A stretch of 64,000 nt of DNA from Xanthomarina spongicola (GTDB lineage: Bacteria; Bacteroidota; Bacteroidia; Flavobacteriales; Flavobacteriaceae), in NCBI RefSeq assembly GCF_003148645.1, contig NZ_QGGP01000002.1, forward strand, positions 355,525-419,524, written 5' to 3'. The notes beneath the pieces were generated by a model. It made no database searches. It was not told where the DNA came from and worked only from the letters and a program-made list of their open reading frames with translations. The position numbers and the translations under genes were made by a program. This document shows, one piece after another, positions 46,290 through 56,244 of the stretch (its first letter is position 1; every line of letters begins with the position of its first letter).

Positions 46290-49253
46290 ATGAAAAATAC
46301 TACAATTAAATTGCTGTTTTTGCTTACAGTCTTGTTATTCATTACGTCTGTATATGCTCAAACAGACAAGAACTCTTACGTTCCTTCCGAAGTTGGAAAA
46401 GTATTAGAAAAAGTTCAATCAGTTGGTACTACTGTTTTAAATTTTCCAAAAGATTTGCTCACAAAGGAAGAGCAACAAATTTTAAAAAATTATTATAGTG
46501 GATTAGAATCTAATAATTCAAATTTCAGAGCAGTTGGTGATGTATATGTTTTAGACATCTTTCCTACTAATGATGGTTATGGAAATCTTCCATTGGCAGG
46601 TCCTTTTGCTATAAATAATATCGCTACTATTGCTGGAGCTATATTCGCATCTGATTTTGGCCCAGGTGGAGATATTTATGCTATTGATAATGATACAAGA
46701 GGTTTGATGACTATAGCTAAAGACACTGGAGCTACTACTGCAGTAGCTACAATAACTGGAGTTGCAGCAACAATGACTATAACTGGATTATCCTGGAGCG
46801 AAACGGATTCTGTTATGTATATGCTTGCTACCGATGGTGTTATTACAACTCTTTTTACATTAGATATAACTACTGGAGTATCTACCACTCTTGGTGACAC
46901 TGGAACAGCCTTAGGGATTTGGATTGCCATAGATAATGCAGGTATTATATACATGGCAGATATTGGTGATGATAGTTTATATGCTCTAGACTCAACAACT
47001 GGAGTTGGAACTTTAGTTGGACCTTTAGGTGTAGACCTTAATTTTGCACAAGAAGCTGATTTTAATGTGTTAAGTAATACTTTATATATGGCAAGCTATA
47101 CAGCTGCTGGAGAAAGTAGAATTTTTTCAGTTAACACAGCAACTGGTGCTTCAACTTTAGTAGGTTCAATTACTAATGAGCCAGAGTTAGGAATTTTTGC
47201 AATTGATGCAATAATTGATGGTAATTTTATTTGCGATGATGCTATTAATATTGGATTAGGAATAACACCATCTAACGGACCTTCAAATGCTGGAGGAGGT
47301 GCTTCAAACGTTTGTTTATCTGGAGCAACAAATTCTGAATGGTATGCTTATACTGCTACAAATTCAGGCGATTTAACCATATCTTCAGATTTGGCATCTA
47401 ATACTGGAGTAGATACAAGAGTTTCGGTTTATAACGACGATTGTAATGCTTTAGCTTGTATTGATTCAGATGATAATTCTGGAGCTAATAATACCTCAAT
47501 TGTTGTCATTCCAGTTGTAAGTGGTATGACATATTATATTGAATGGGATGATGCTAATAATGCTGATGCTTTCGATTTTGAATTGTCTTTAACTATTTCT
47601 TGTCTAGATCCTACAAACTTTGCCGTTGGTACCATTACAGACACGTCAGCTGATTTTAGCTGGGATGCCGTATCTGGAGCTGCTAATGGATATATATTAA
47701 GTGTTTTTAATGCTGGAGACGATCCTGATGTAGATACACCAGTTTATACAGAAAATGTTCCTAGTGGAACTTTAACTGCAACTGCAATGCCATTAGTGCC
47801 AGAAATGATGTATGATGCTTATTTAATTGCAGATTGCGATACAAATGGGATGTCTAATGCTGTTTCCTTAAGTTTTGAAACGGATATAACTCCTCCAGTT
47901 TGTGGAGGAATATACGTAGATACAGGTGGAGCCTCAGGTGAATATTCTCCTAATGAAAGCACTACAACTACAATTACTCCAGATATTCCTGGAGATGTTG
48001 TAACTGTGACATTTACTTATGTTGATATTGAAACATCAGTAGGTGGTGGTAATCAAGATGGTTGCTGGGACTTTTTAACTGTTTATAATGGTCCAGATGC
48101 TACTTATCCAGTTTTAGCTCAAACTCTTTGTGGAGAGGAAAGTGGCGATGGAGGTGTACCTTCAGTTCCTGGAAGTTTATTGTCAGTAGGTATGTCTTTT
48201 ACTTCTACGGACGCTTCTGGTGCTTTAACTTTTGTTTTCACTTCTGATGATATTGTTCAAGAAACAGGTTGGTTAGCAGATGTTACTTGTGGGCCACCAC
48301 CAACATGTGTAACTCCTGGTGCATTTACAAATACATTAACGACTGATGTAACTGCTACTTATACATGGGATGAAATTGCTAATGCAAGTAATGGATATGT
48401 ATTTAGTGTTTTTAATGATGGAGATGATCCAGATACAGACACACCAGTATATACAGAAAATGTTCCATTTGGAACAAATACAGCAACAGCTACGGGGTTA
48501 TTGCCAGCAACAACTTATGATGCATATATTATGGCTGATTGTGATACGGATGGTATGTCTACAAGAGATGCCGACACATTTACTACAGAAGCTGCTGCTC
48601 CAATTTGCGATGGCAATTTTGTTGATTCTGGTGGAGTAGCAGGTTCTTATGCTGCTGATGAAAGTACAACTACAACTATTACTCCAGCTGTTTCAGGCGA
48701 AGCTGTAACAGTAACATTTACTCATGTTGATATTGAAACTGCAACAGGAACAGGTACTCAAGATGGATGTTGGGATTTCTTAACTATTTATAATGGTCCA
48801 GACACAACTTATCCAGTAATAGCTCAAACACTTTGTGGTGAAGAAAGTGGAGATGGAGGTGTTCCTTCAGTTGCTACTAGTTTACTTTCAGTAAACGATT
48901 CATTTACTTCTACAGATGCTTCAGGTGCTTTAACTTTTGTATTTACATCTGATGGAAGTGTTCAAGAAACTGGTTGGTTAGCTGATATTACGTGTGCCAC
49001 TTTATCTATTGATGAGTTCTCAACAACTCAATTTAACTACTATCCAAATCCAACAACAGGTTTATTATATATAAATGCAAAACAGAATATAGATTCTGTA
49101 ACTGTAGTAAATATGTTAGGACAAGAAGTTATAAGCGTCAATCCAAAAGCTATGGAAGCAACAATAGATTTTTCAAATTTAAGTCAAGGAACTTACTTTT
49201 TAAGATCATCTGTTAATGGAAATCAAACTACTCATAAAATAATAAAAAGGTAG
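46290..49253 (+). CDS. T9SS-secreted CUB/FN3 repeat protein
   Basis: A 987-residue cell-surface or secreted protein. Signal peptide MKNTTIKLLFLLTVLLFITS. Residues about 85-310 form a propeller-like region with repeated STLGDTGTALG / GTLVGPLG turns, and 315-435 a beta domain with FICDDAINIG. Two FN3+CUB modules follow (438-672 and 673-901; CUB features QDGCWDFLTVYNGPD, LCGEESGDGGVPS). The end is a type A T9SS sorting domain (FNYYPNPTTGLLYIN ... GTYFLRSSVNG ... HKIIKR). Attachment or glycan/peptide binding is likely; no catalytic site is visible. It is monocistronic and closed by a strong hairpin. Confidence 0.88.
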   Translation: MKNTTIKLLFLLTVLLFITSVYAQTDKNSYVPSEVGKVLEKVQSVGTTVLNFPKDLLTKEEQQILKNYYSGLESNNSNFRAVGDVYVLDIFPTNDGYGNLPLAGPFAINNIATIAGAIFASDFGPGGDIYAIDNDTRGLMTIAKDTGATTAVATITGVAATMTITGLSWSETDSVMYMLATDGVITTLFTLDITTGVSTTLGDTGTALGIWIAIDNAGIIYMADIGDDSLYALDSTTGVGTLVGPLGVDLNFAQEADFNVLSNTLYMASYTAAGESRIFSVNTATGASTLVGSITNEPELGIFAIDAIIDGNFICDDAINIGLGITPSNGPSNAGGGASNVCLSGATNSEWYAYTATNSGDLTISSDLASNTGVDTRVSVYNDDCNALACIDSDDNSGANNTSIVVIPVVSGMTYYIEWDDANNADAFDFELSLTISCLDPTNFAVGTITDTSADFSWDAVSGAANGYILSVFNAGDDPDVDTPVYTENVPSGTLTATAMPLVPEMMYDAYLIADCDTNGMSNAVSLSFETDITPPVCGGIYVDTGGASGEYSPNESTTTTITPDIPGDVVTVTFTYVDIETSVGGGNQDGCWDFLTVYNGPDATYPVLAQTLCGEESGDGGVPSVPGSLLSVGMSFTSTDASGALTFVFTSDDIVQETGWLADVTCGPPPTCVTPGAFTNTLTTDVTATYTWDEIANASNGYVFSVFNDGDDPDTDTPVYTENVPFGTNTATATGLLPATTYDAYIMADCDTDGMSTRDADTFTTEAAAPICDGNFVDSGGVAGSYAADESTTTTITPAVSGEAVTVTFTHVDIETATGTGTQDGCWDFLTIYNGPDTTYPVIAQTLCGEESGDGGVPSVATSLLSVNDSFTSTDASGALTFVFTSDGSVQETGWLADITCATLSIDEFSTTQFNYYPNPTTGLLYINAKQNIDSVTVVNMLGQEVISVNPKAMEATIDFSNLSQGTYFLRSSVNGNQTTHKIIKR
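47601..48992 (+). repeat. Tandem duplication of an FN3+CUB module
   Basis: Unit 1 is 47601-48305 (235 codons) and unit 2 is 48306-48992 (229 codons). Shared blocks include DxDTPVYTENVP, DGCWDFLT, LCGEESGDGGVPSV and FTSTDASGALTFVFTSD. Identity at the DNA level is visible over long runs, so the duplication is recent or gene-converted. Confidence 0.85.
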
Positions 49254-49273
49254 TTATTATTATTTGTTAATAA

Positions 49274-49307
49274 AAAAAAAGACCATACGTATTGTATGGT
49301 CTTTTTT
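49274..49307. terminator. Bidirectional terminator between CUB and terC genes
   Basis: GACCATAC (49281-49288) pairs with GTATGGTC (49294-49301), extended by flanking A and T runs. Confidence 0.9.
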
Positions 49308-49329
49308 ATTTAATATGTTTTACAACTAT

Positions 49330-50121
49330 TTATTTAGCTTTATTTTTTTGAACTTTAAAATTAATAAACTCAACTAATAATGAGAAAGCAATAGCAAAAT
49401 ATAAATAACCTTTAGGGATAGCTCCAACTGTTTGATCAAAAACAGAAGTGTGAGATAGATGTGCAGCTTCTGTTATAAGCATAAAACCAATAAGAATTAA
49501 AAAGGCTAAACCGAGTATTTGCATACTTGGATGTACATCAATAAATTTTCTGATCGGATTTGCAAAAACAATCATAATTATAATCGAAATAACTACAGCA
49601 ATAATCATTAACACCAGAGCGTAATTATGATTTGGATGCAACCCATTTGTCATCCCAACAGCAGTAAGAATAGAATCTATTGAGAAAATAAAATCAATTA
49701 TCAATATTTGAGTAATGGCTTGAGTTAAAGATTTAATTTTTTTTCCCTTTACATGGTCTTCATCATGCGAAGGAGTTTCAACCTTTTCTCTTATTTCAGA
49801 AGTACTCTTGTAAATTAAAAACAAACCACCTAAAAACAGAATAATCGCTTGACCACTTATTGCAATATGCAGCCAACTGGTTTCAATTGTGTAAAAGGGT
49901 TCTTTTAATCCAATTAAAAAGGACACAAAAAACAACAGAATGATACGTTGAACCATTGCAAAAAACAACCCTATATTAGTAGCCTTTGCTCTTTGATGTT
50001 CAGGTAACTTATTAGCAGCAATAGAAATAAATACAATATTGTCTATTCCTAGAATAATCTCAAGGAAAGTCAATGTTAATAGTGCCATGATGGCATCACC
50101 AGATAATAAAAACTCTAACAT
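49330..50121 (-). CDS. TerC-family integral membrane protein
   Basis: 263 residues with about seven membrane helices. The hallmark GDAIMALLTLTFLEIILGID followed by NIVFIS, and the second half-repeat IDFIFSIDSILTAVGM, place conserved Asp residues in helices as in TerC/Alx proteins, which are linked to manganese or other metal export and to tellurite resistance. A charged loop (HDEDHVKGKKIK) separates the halves. It abuts the lipoprotein gene by one base. The substrate is inferred from the family. Confidence 0.88.
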   Translation of the reverse strand: MLEFLLSGDAIMALLTLTFLEIILGIDNIVFISIAANKLPEHQRAKATNIGLFFAMVQRIILLFFVSFLIGLKEPFYTIETSWLHIAISGQAIILFLGGLFLIYKSTSEIREKVETPSHDEDHVKGKKIKSLTQAITQILIIDFIFSIDSILTAVGMTNGLHPNHNYALVLMIIAVVISIIIMIVFANPIRKFIDVHPSMQILGLAFLILIGFMLITEAAHLSHTSVFDQTVGAIPKGYLYFAIAFSLLVEFINFKVQKNKAK

Positions 50122-50122
50122 C

Positions 50123-50494
50123 CTATTTAATTTTAGTTGCTATTCCTTTTTGCTTCGTAGTTTCTCCAACATAAGAATATTCAAATGTATATGTAGAGTC
50201 AGTTGTTGTTAATATTTTTAAATGTATATCCTTTTGTTCAGCCATACTTTTAGGATTGATAGTTTTAAAAACAACTTCACAATCATTTATCCATCTTACT
50301 TGTGACGAATCTATTTTATTGTTATAAATCTCTATTTGAAGGTCTTTAGTTCTAACAAAATCAGACTTATACAATTTGCCATCGATACTAATCTCACTGT
50401 AAAAGGAACCTGTTTGAAAATCAGTGCAATTACGCTCAACACTGTAACAGCTTATTAATGTGACAAATAACAAGATGGAAGAGAAATATTTCAT
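50123..50494 (-). CDS. Small lipoprotein of unknown function
   Basis: 123 residues. MKYFSSILLFVTLISCYSVE carries a lipobox (LISC). The domain has RNCTDFQTGSFYSEISIDGK, SSQVRWINDCEVVFKTINPK and TDSTYTFEYSYVGETTKQKG, conserved in appearance across flavobacteria. Homologues are sometimes given unrelated enzyme names in databases; nothing here supports an enzyme. It lies one base upstream of terC, so both are made from one transcript and may act together at the envelope. Confidence 0.75.
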   Translation of the reverse strand: MKYFSSILLFVTLISCYSVERNCTDFQTGSFYSEISIDGKLYKSDFVRTKDLQIEIYNNKIDSSQVRWINDCEVVFKTINPKSMAEQKDIHLKILTTTDSTYTFEYSYVGETTKQKGIATKIK

Positions 50495-50708
50495 ATTAAA
50501 AAATTAATGATTCAAAAATACTAAAAAACCAATGGATTTATTCATTACGATTCTGTTTTATTTCTTCATTTATTATTAATAGATTAATTATTTATAGTTA
50601 ATTAAATCTTTATAAATCTATCATAAAGTCTTTTATACTTCCTTTTAAATGTACTATTTTGGCATAGTTTTTAATACATATAATATTTGCTTTTAAAGCC
50701 TGAAGTTT

Positions 50709-53627
50709 ATGCGTCAATTTTTTTGCCTCCTAGCGTTTTTTATTATCTCAATAAGCTTGTTTTCACAAACTTCTAATCCATTACTTTCCAAAGATATTGC
50801 TGCACAAAAAAAATGGGTAGATAATATCTATGATAATATGTCTTTAGAAGAAAAAGTAGGACAACTTTTTATGGTTAGAGCATTTTCTAATCAAGGTTTA
50901 GCACACGAAAACACGATTAGTCAGTTGATAACTAACTATCATATTGGAGGCTTGATTTATTCGACAGGAGGACCTGTAAAGCAAGCTAAATTAAATAATT
51001 TGTACCAGGCAACTTCTAAAACCCCTTTGTTAATTGGTATGGATGCAGAATGGGGTTTAGGTATGAGATTAGATTCCACCTATTCTTTTCCATGGAACAT
51101 GACACTTGGTGCTGTAAAAAACAATCAGCTAATAGAACAAGTAGGCAGACAGGTTGGAGAGCATTGTAAACGCATTGGAGTACATTTTAATTTTGCTCCT
51201 GTAGTTGATATTAATACCAATCCAAAAAATCCAATTATTGGAAACAGATCTTTTGGAGAAGATAGAGATAATGTTACGGAAAAATCTTTAGCTTTTATGA
51301 AAGGGATGCAAGATGTTGGGGTTTTAGCAAATGCTAAACATTTTCCAGGTCATGGAGATACAGATAGCGATTCGCATAAAACCTTGCCAACTATAGCTTT
51401 TGATGAAAAACGAATAGATTCAGTAGAACTATATCCTTATAGAGCATTAATAGATAAAGGCTTATCTAGTGTTATGGTTGCCCATTTAAATGTGCCAGCA
51501 TTAGAGCCTAGAGATGGTTTTCCTTCGTCTTTATCGAAACATATTGTTACAGATATTTTGAAAGATTCTTTAAATTTTAAAGGTTTAATCTACACAGATG
51601 CCTTAGAAATGAAAGGTGTTTCAAACTATAGTGAGCCTGGCGATATCGATTTAGCAGCATTTCAAGCAGGTAATGATGTTCTTTTAATTTCTGAAGATGT
51701 ACCAAAAGCTATAGGAAAAATAATTGATGCTTATAATTCAGGAGATATATCTGAAGAGCGTTTAGCGCATTCTGTAAAAAAGATATTACAAGCAAAATAT
51801 AAAGTAGGGTTGAACAATTTTAAACCTATTGAAACCGAACATTTAGTTGAAGATTTAAATAGAATACAAGATGTGATGCTTTCTGAAGTTATTTTCGAAA
51901 ATGCCATTACTGTTATTAAAAATAAGGAAGACTTACTTCCTATTCGAAAATTAGAGGAAAAGAAGATTGCTTATGTAAAAATGGGAGACGATGATGGTTC
52001 AGTGTTTTTAAAAGAGCTTAAAAAATACACTAAGGTTCATGAAGTAGCATCAGAAAATTTAGATGAGCTTTTAATTAAACTCTCTGCTTATAATACAGTT
52101 ATTGTTGGTTTTCATAGATCTAACGATCATCCATGGAAAAGTCATGAGTTTTCCGATCAAGAATTAACATGGTTGTTTGAAATTGCTAGAACAAATAATG
52201 TCATCCTGGATATATTTGTAAAACCTTATGCACTTATTGATTTAGCAACTGTGGAGAATTTTGAAAGTATTGTTGTTAGTTATCAAAATAGTGAAATAGC
52301 TCAACAAAAATCTGCTCAACTTATTTTTGGGGCTATAACCTCTAATGGAGCTCTTCCAGTTTCTGTTGGTAATGGTTTTAATGCTGGAGATGGAATTCAT
52401 TATGCTAATTTATCTCGTTTAAATTATGGTGTTGCAGAACGAGTTGGAATGAGTACCGAAAAACTAAATAAATTAGATTCTGTAGCTCAATATGCTGTTG
52501 ATAAAAAAATGACACCAGGAATACAATTACTTGTAGCTAGAAAAGGTAAAGTTATATATAATAAAAATTTTGGAACTCATGTTTATGGTACAGATTCAAA
52601 TCCAGTAGTATTCGATGATATTTACGATGTTGCTTCTTTAACAAAAATACTTGCAACCTTACCATTGTTAATGGAGCTTGAAGAAAAAAAAGTAATTACA
52701 TTAGACACTAAATTATCAACCATTCTTCCGGAATATTTAAATTCAAACAAAAAGAACATCACTTTAAAAAAGATGCTTTCACATAATGCCAGATTAAAAC
52801 CTTGGATACCTTTTTATTATGCCACTTTAGATTCTGTAACAAAGCATCCTGCCTCTAAATATTATCAAAAAGAGTTTAGTAAAAAATTCAGTGTGAAAGT
52901 TGCCAATGAATTATATATGCGTAAAGATTATGAAGATACAATTCAAAAAATTATTAGAGAGACAGACCTGTTAAAAAAAGAGCGTTACAGATATAGCGAC
53001 TTACCATATTATATTTTAAAGAAATATATTGAAACTTATTACGACAAAGGATTAGATGTATTAGTACAAGAACATTTTTATGAATCGTTAGGTGCAAATT
53101 ATACCACTTATAATCCTTATAATAAGTTTAGTAGTAAAAAAATTGTCCCAACAGAAATTGATGATTATTATAGATATCAGGAAATTCATGGATATGTACA
53201 TGATATGGGAGCAGCCATGCAGAATGGTGTAGGTGGTCATGCAGGAATTTTTAGTAATGCAAACGATGTTGCTAAACTTATGCAGTTGTATTTACAGAAA
53301 GGTTATTATGGAGGGAAGCGATATTTTAAGCCGGAAACTATTGATACCTTTAATACCTGCTATTTTTGCGAAAGTGACAATAGAAGAGGAATTGGTTTCG
53401 ATAAACCACAATTAGGTGATGCTGGTCCAACATGTGGCTGTATTTCCATGACTAGTTTTGGACATTCTGGTTTTACTGGAACGTATGCATGGGCAGATCC
53501 AGAAGAAGAAATTGTATACATATTTTTAGCAAATAGAACCTATCCAAAAGCAGATTCTAATTTATTGCTAAAAGAGAATATTAGAACAGATATTCAACGT
53601 ATGATTTACGAAGCAATTATAGATTAA
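50709..53627 (+). CDS. GH3 N-acetylglucosaminidase fused to serine hydrolase
   Basis: A 972-residue exported two-enzyme fusion. Signal peptide MRQFFCLLAFFIISISLFSQ. Residues 35-370 are a GH3 (NagZ-type) domain with KHFPGHGDTDSDSH (K210 to H223, including the Asp-His dyad) and the nucleophile Asp297 in YTDALEM. Residues 380-570 are the second GH3 subdomain. Residues 590-970 are a class C beta-lactamase/peptidase-type serine hydrolase with SLTK (S643, K646), a YSD in place of YxN, and FGHSGFTG (H919) in place of KTG. It could cut muropeptide sugar and peptide parts. It lies 22 bases before bshA. Confidence 0.9.
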   Translation: MRQFFCLLAFFIISISLFSQTSNPLLSKDIAAQKKWVDNIYDNMSLEEKVGQLFMVRAFSNQGLAHENTISQLITNYHIGGLIYSTGGPVKQAKLNNLYQATSKTPLLIGMDAEWGLGMRLDSTYSFPWNMTLGAVKNNQLIEQVGRQVGEHCKRIGVHFNFAPVVDINTNPKNPIIGNRSFGEDRDNVTEKSLAFMKGMQDVGVLANAKHFPGHGDTDSDSHKTLPTIAFDEKRIDSVELYPYRALIDKGLSSVMVAHLNVPALEPRDGFPSSLSKHIVTDILKDSLNFKGLIYTDALEMKGVSNYSEPGDIDLAAFQAGNDVLLISEDVPKAIGKIIDAYNSGDISEERLAHSVKKILQAKYKVGLNNFKPIETEHLVEDLNRIQDVMLSEVIFENAITVIKNKEDLLPIRKLEEKKIAYVKMGDDDGSVFLKELKKYTKVHEVASENLDELLIKLSAYNTVIVGFHRSNDHPWKSHEFSDQELTWLFEIARTNNVILDIFVKPYALIDLATVENFESIVVSYQNSEIAQQKSAQLIFGAITSNGALPVSVGNGFNAGDGIHYANLSRLNYGVAERVGMSTEKLNKLDSVAQYAVDKKMTPGIQLLVARKGKVIYNKNFGTHVYGTDSNPVVFDDIYDVASLTKILATLPLLMELEEKKVITLDTKLSTILPEYLNSNKKNITLKKMLSHNARLKPWIPFYYATLDSVTKHPASKYYQKEFSKKFSVKVANELYMRKDYEDTIQKIIRETDLLKKERYRYSDLPYYILKKYIETYYDKGLDVLVQEHFYESLGANYTTYNPYNKFSSKKIVPTEIDDYYRYQEIHGYVHDMGAAMQNGVGGHAGIFSNANDVAKLMQLYLQKGYYGGKRYFKPETIDTFNTCYFCESDNRRGIGFDKPQLGDAGPTCGCISMTSFGHSGFTGTYAWADPEEEIVYIFLANRTYPKADSNLLLKENIRTDIQRMIYEAIID

Positions 53628-53649
53628 TCAAGGAATTAAAATTTTATAA

Positions 53650-54789
53650 ATGAAAATAGGAATTGTTTGTTATCCAACATTTGGTGGAAGTGGAGTTGTA
53701 GCTACAGAATTAGGAATAGAGCTATCTAAAAGAGGTCATGAAGTCCATTTTATTACTTACAAACAGCCAGTTAGACTAGAACTATTAGGAAGTCATGTAC
53801 ATTTTCACGAAGTAACAGTTCCCGAATATCCATTATTTCATTATCAACCTTATGAATTGGCTTTAACAAGCAAGTTAGTCGATATGGTTAAGCTTCATGA
53901 CATAGAAATACTTCATGTGCATTATGCCATTCCTCACGCTTACGCAGCCTATATGGCAAAAAAAATGCTTCAGGAAGAAGGTATCTATTTACCCATAGTT
54001 ACAACACTTCATGGTACTGATATAACCTTAGTTGGATCTCATCCATTTTATAAAACAGCAGTTACATTTAGCATTAATAAATCTGATGCTGTTACCTCAG
54101 TTTCAGAAAGTTTAAAGAAAGATACTTTAAGATTATTTGATGTTAAGAATCATATAGATGTTGTTACAAACTTTATTGACCTAAGCAAACATACCAATCA
54201 TTTTACCGATTGTCAACGTGATTTATTAGCTGATGAAAATGAAAAAATTATAACTCATATTAGCAACTTCAGGTCTGTAAAACGAATTCCAGATGTAATA
54301 AAAGTGTTTTATAACATTCAAAAAGAAATGCCAGCCAAATTAATGATGGTTGGCGAAGGTCCAGAAAAAGAGCCTGCAGAACAATTATGTAGAAAATTAG
54401 GTATTGAAGATAAAGTTGTTTTCTTCGGAAATAGTCATGAAATAGACCGTATTTTATGTTATTCAGATTTATTTATCCTTCCATCTGAAACAGAAAGTTT
54501 TGGATTAGCGGCTTTAGAAGCAATGGCATCTGGTGTTCCTGTAATATCAAGTAATTCTGGAGGAATTCCAGAAGTAAATATTCAAGGAGTTTCCGGTTAT
54601 TTAAGCAATGTTGGAGATATTGAAGACATGAGTAAAAATGCGCTTTCCATTTTAAAAGATGAAGCCACTTTGTCTAAATTTAAAGAGCAGGCAAAAACTC
54701 AAGCTAATAAATTCGATATTCATAAAATAGTGCCTCAATACGAAGCTATTTATCAAGCTACACTTACAAAATGTAAAGCCTTGCTTTAA
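53650..54789 (+). CDS. bshA: N-acetyl-glucosaminyl L-malate synthase BshA
   Basis: First enzyme of bacillithiol synthesis, joining GlcNAc from UDP-GlcNAc to L-malate. GT4/GT-B fold: MKIGIVCYPTFGGSGVVATE and LGIELSKRGHEVHFITYKQP at the N-terminus, VHYAIPHAYAA, TTLHGTDITLVG, SETESFGLAALEAMASGVPV with the E-x7-E retaining motif, and NSGGIPEV. The 379-residue length is typical. Bacillithiol is the low-molecular-weight thiol of many Bacteroidota. BshB and BshC are not in the window. Confidence 0.95.
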   Translation: MKIGIVCYPTFGGSGVVATELGIELSKRGHEVHFITYKQPVRLELLGSHVHFHEVTVPEYPLFHYQPYELALTSKLVDMVKLHDIEILHVHYAIPHAYAAYMAKKMLQEEGIYLPIVTTLHGTDITLVGSHPFYKTAVTFSINKSDAVTSVSESLKKDTLRLFDVKNHIDVVTNFIDLSKHTNHFTDCQRDLLADENEKIITHISNFRSVKRIPDVIKVFYNIQKEMPAKLMMVGEGPEKEPAEQLCRKLGIEDKVVFFGNSHEIDRILCYSDLFILPSETESFGLAALEAMASGVPVISSNSGGIPEVNIQGVSGYLSNVGDIEDMSKNALSILKDEATLSKFKEQAKTQANKFDIHKIVPQYEAIYQATLTKCKALL

Positions 54790-54840
54790 TTTTCATAAAT
54801 ATATTTTATACCTTTCTGTTCTAAACAAATTCTTTCAAAA

Positions 54841-56244
54841 ATGAACAGAAAATCCTTCTTAAATTTAACTGCAAGAGCTGGACTTTTTTTGGGCTTAGCT
54901 CCAAGCATGTTTGCAAATAAAAGCAGCGAAACTATAGAAAAAGAGCTTGTTGAAGAGCTGTTAAACCAGAAAAAAGCCCTTGGAAATGCTGTTGGCCTTT
55001 CTGCAGATCCTATATCTAAAGTATGTGTTGGTATTATTGGTATGGGAAATAGAGGAAGTGTGCTTATCCAAATGTTCGACTATCTGATAAAAAATAATCA
55101 CGCTGAAATTGTAGCACTTTCAGATTTAAAGCAAGATAAAGTTGAAAAAAACAACGAATATCTTAAAACCATCCAAAATTCATCAGCAGATTTATATTAT
55201 GGAAATGAAAACGAATGGAAGAAACTAGCAGAACGAGATGATATTGATTTGATACTTATTGCAACTCCTTGGAATTATCATACAGAAATGTCTGTATATG
55301 GCATGGAACAAGGCAAACATGTGGCTTGCGAGCAGCCAATGGCTATGACACTTGAAGATTGCTGGAAACTTATTGAAGTGGCTGAACGTACACAAAAACA
55401 TTGTATGTACATGGAGAATTGCTGTTTTAATGGCGAAGAACTTTGGGTATTGAATATGATTGATCAAGGTGTTTTTGGAGATATTAATCATGCTGAAGGT
55501 GCCTATATTCACGATTTACGCAAACACATGATGGATGCTACATATTATGAAAATCAATGGCGCATAAAACATCATGAAACTAAAAACGGAAATTTTTATA
55601 CAGGTCATGGTTTAGGACCTACCAGTTTCTATATGGATATTGGTCGTGGTGATAATTACGATTATTTAACATCTATGAGCTCTCGAGATGATAGTTTGAA
55701 GTTGGGAGCCGAAATTGAAGATTTTCCAGTTAAAAAATTTGCTTGTGGTGATATGAATACCACGTTAATTAAAACAAAATTAGGAAGAACCATCATGCTA
55801 CAATTCGATACGCATACAGGAAGGCCATACTCTAGATTGAATAATGTGTTTGGAACCAAAGCTGCTCATGAAGGGTATCCATCCAGACTATATGTTGGAC
55901 AAGATGAGTTACAATGGGGACACAGTTGGTTAAAAGACGAAGAATATAAAGAGTATAGAGAGCGTTACGATCATCCATTATGGAACAAGTTAAGAACTCA
56001 AATAGATGCCAATGCTGTTGGTCATGGAGGTATGGACTTTGTTATGGTTTACAGATTAATTCGTTGTTTAAATGAAGGTTTGCCTTTAGATATTAATTTA
56101 TACGATAGTGTGCTTTGGAGTGCCATAACGCCATTATCTGAATTATCTGTAGCTAATAATAGTGCCAGAACAATAGTTCCAGATTTTACAGGAGGAACTT
56201 GGGAAACACCTAGAAAAAATGAAGTTCTAAGAGATATTCTTTAA
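54841..56244 (+). CDS. GH109-like NAD-dependent glycosidase
   Basis: A 467-residue Gfo/Idh/MocA-fold protein resembling GH109 alpha-N-acetylgalactosaminidases. The NAD site GIIGMGNRG (G67, G69, G72), CEQPMAMTLEDCWKLIE, the family block CMYMENCCFNGEELWVLNMI, GAYIHDLR, and TGHGLGPTSFYMDIGRGD are all present. The N-terminus NRKSFLNLTARAGLFLGLAP resembles a Tat signal but has RK, not RR, so the export route is uncertain. The 3' end overlaps the convergent kinase gene by 18 bases. Hydrolysis of alpha-GalNAc is inferred from the family; some relatives are plain dehydrogenases. Confidence 0.85.
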   Translation: MNRKSFLNLTARAGLFLGLAPSMFANKSSETIEKELVEELLNQKKALGNAVGLSADPISKVCVGIIGMGNRGSVLIQMFDYLIKNNHAEIVALSDLKQDKVEKNNEYLKTIQNSSADLYYGNENEWKKLAERDDIDLILIATPWNYHTEMSVYGMEQGKHVACEQPMAMTLEDCWKLIEVAERTQKHCMYMENCCFNGEELWVLNMIDQGVFGDINHAEGAYIHDLRKHMMDATYYENQWRIKHHETKNGNFYTGHGLGPTSFYMDIGRGDNYDYLTSMSSRDDSLKLGAEIEDFPVKKFACGDMNTTLIKTKLGRTIMLQFDTHTGRPYSRLNNVFGTKAAHEGYPSRLYVGQDELQWGHSWLKDEEYKEYRERYDHPLWNKLRTQIDANAVGHGGMDFVMVYRLIRCLNEGLPLDINLYDSVLWSAITPLSELSVANNSARTIVPDFTGGTWETPRKNEVLRDIL

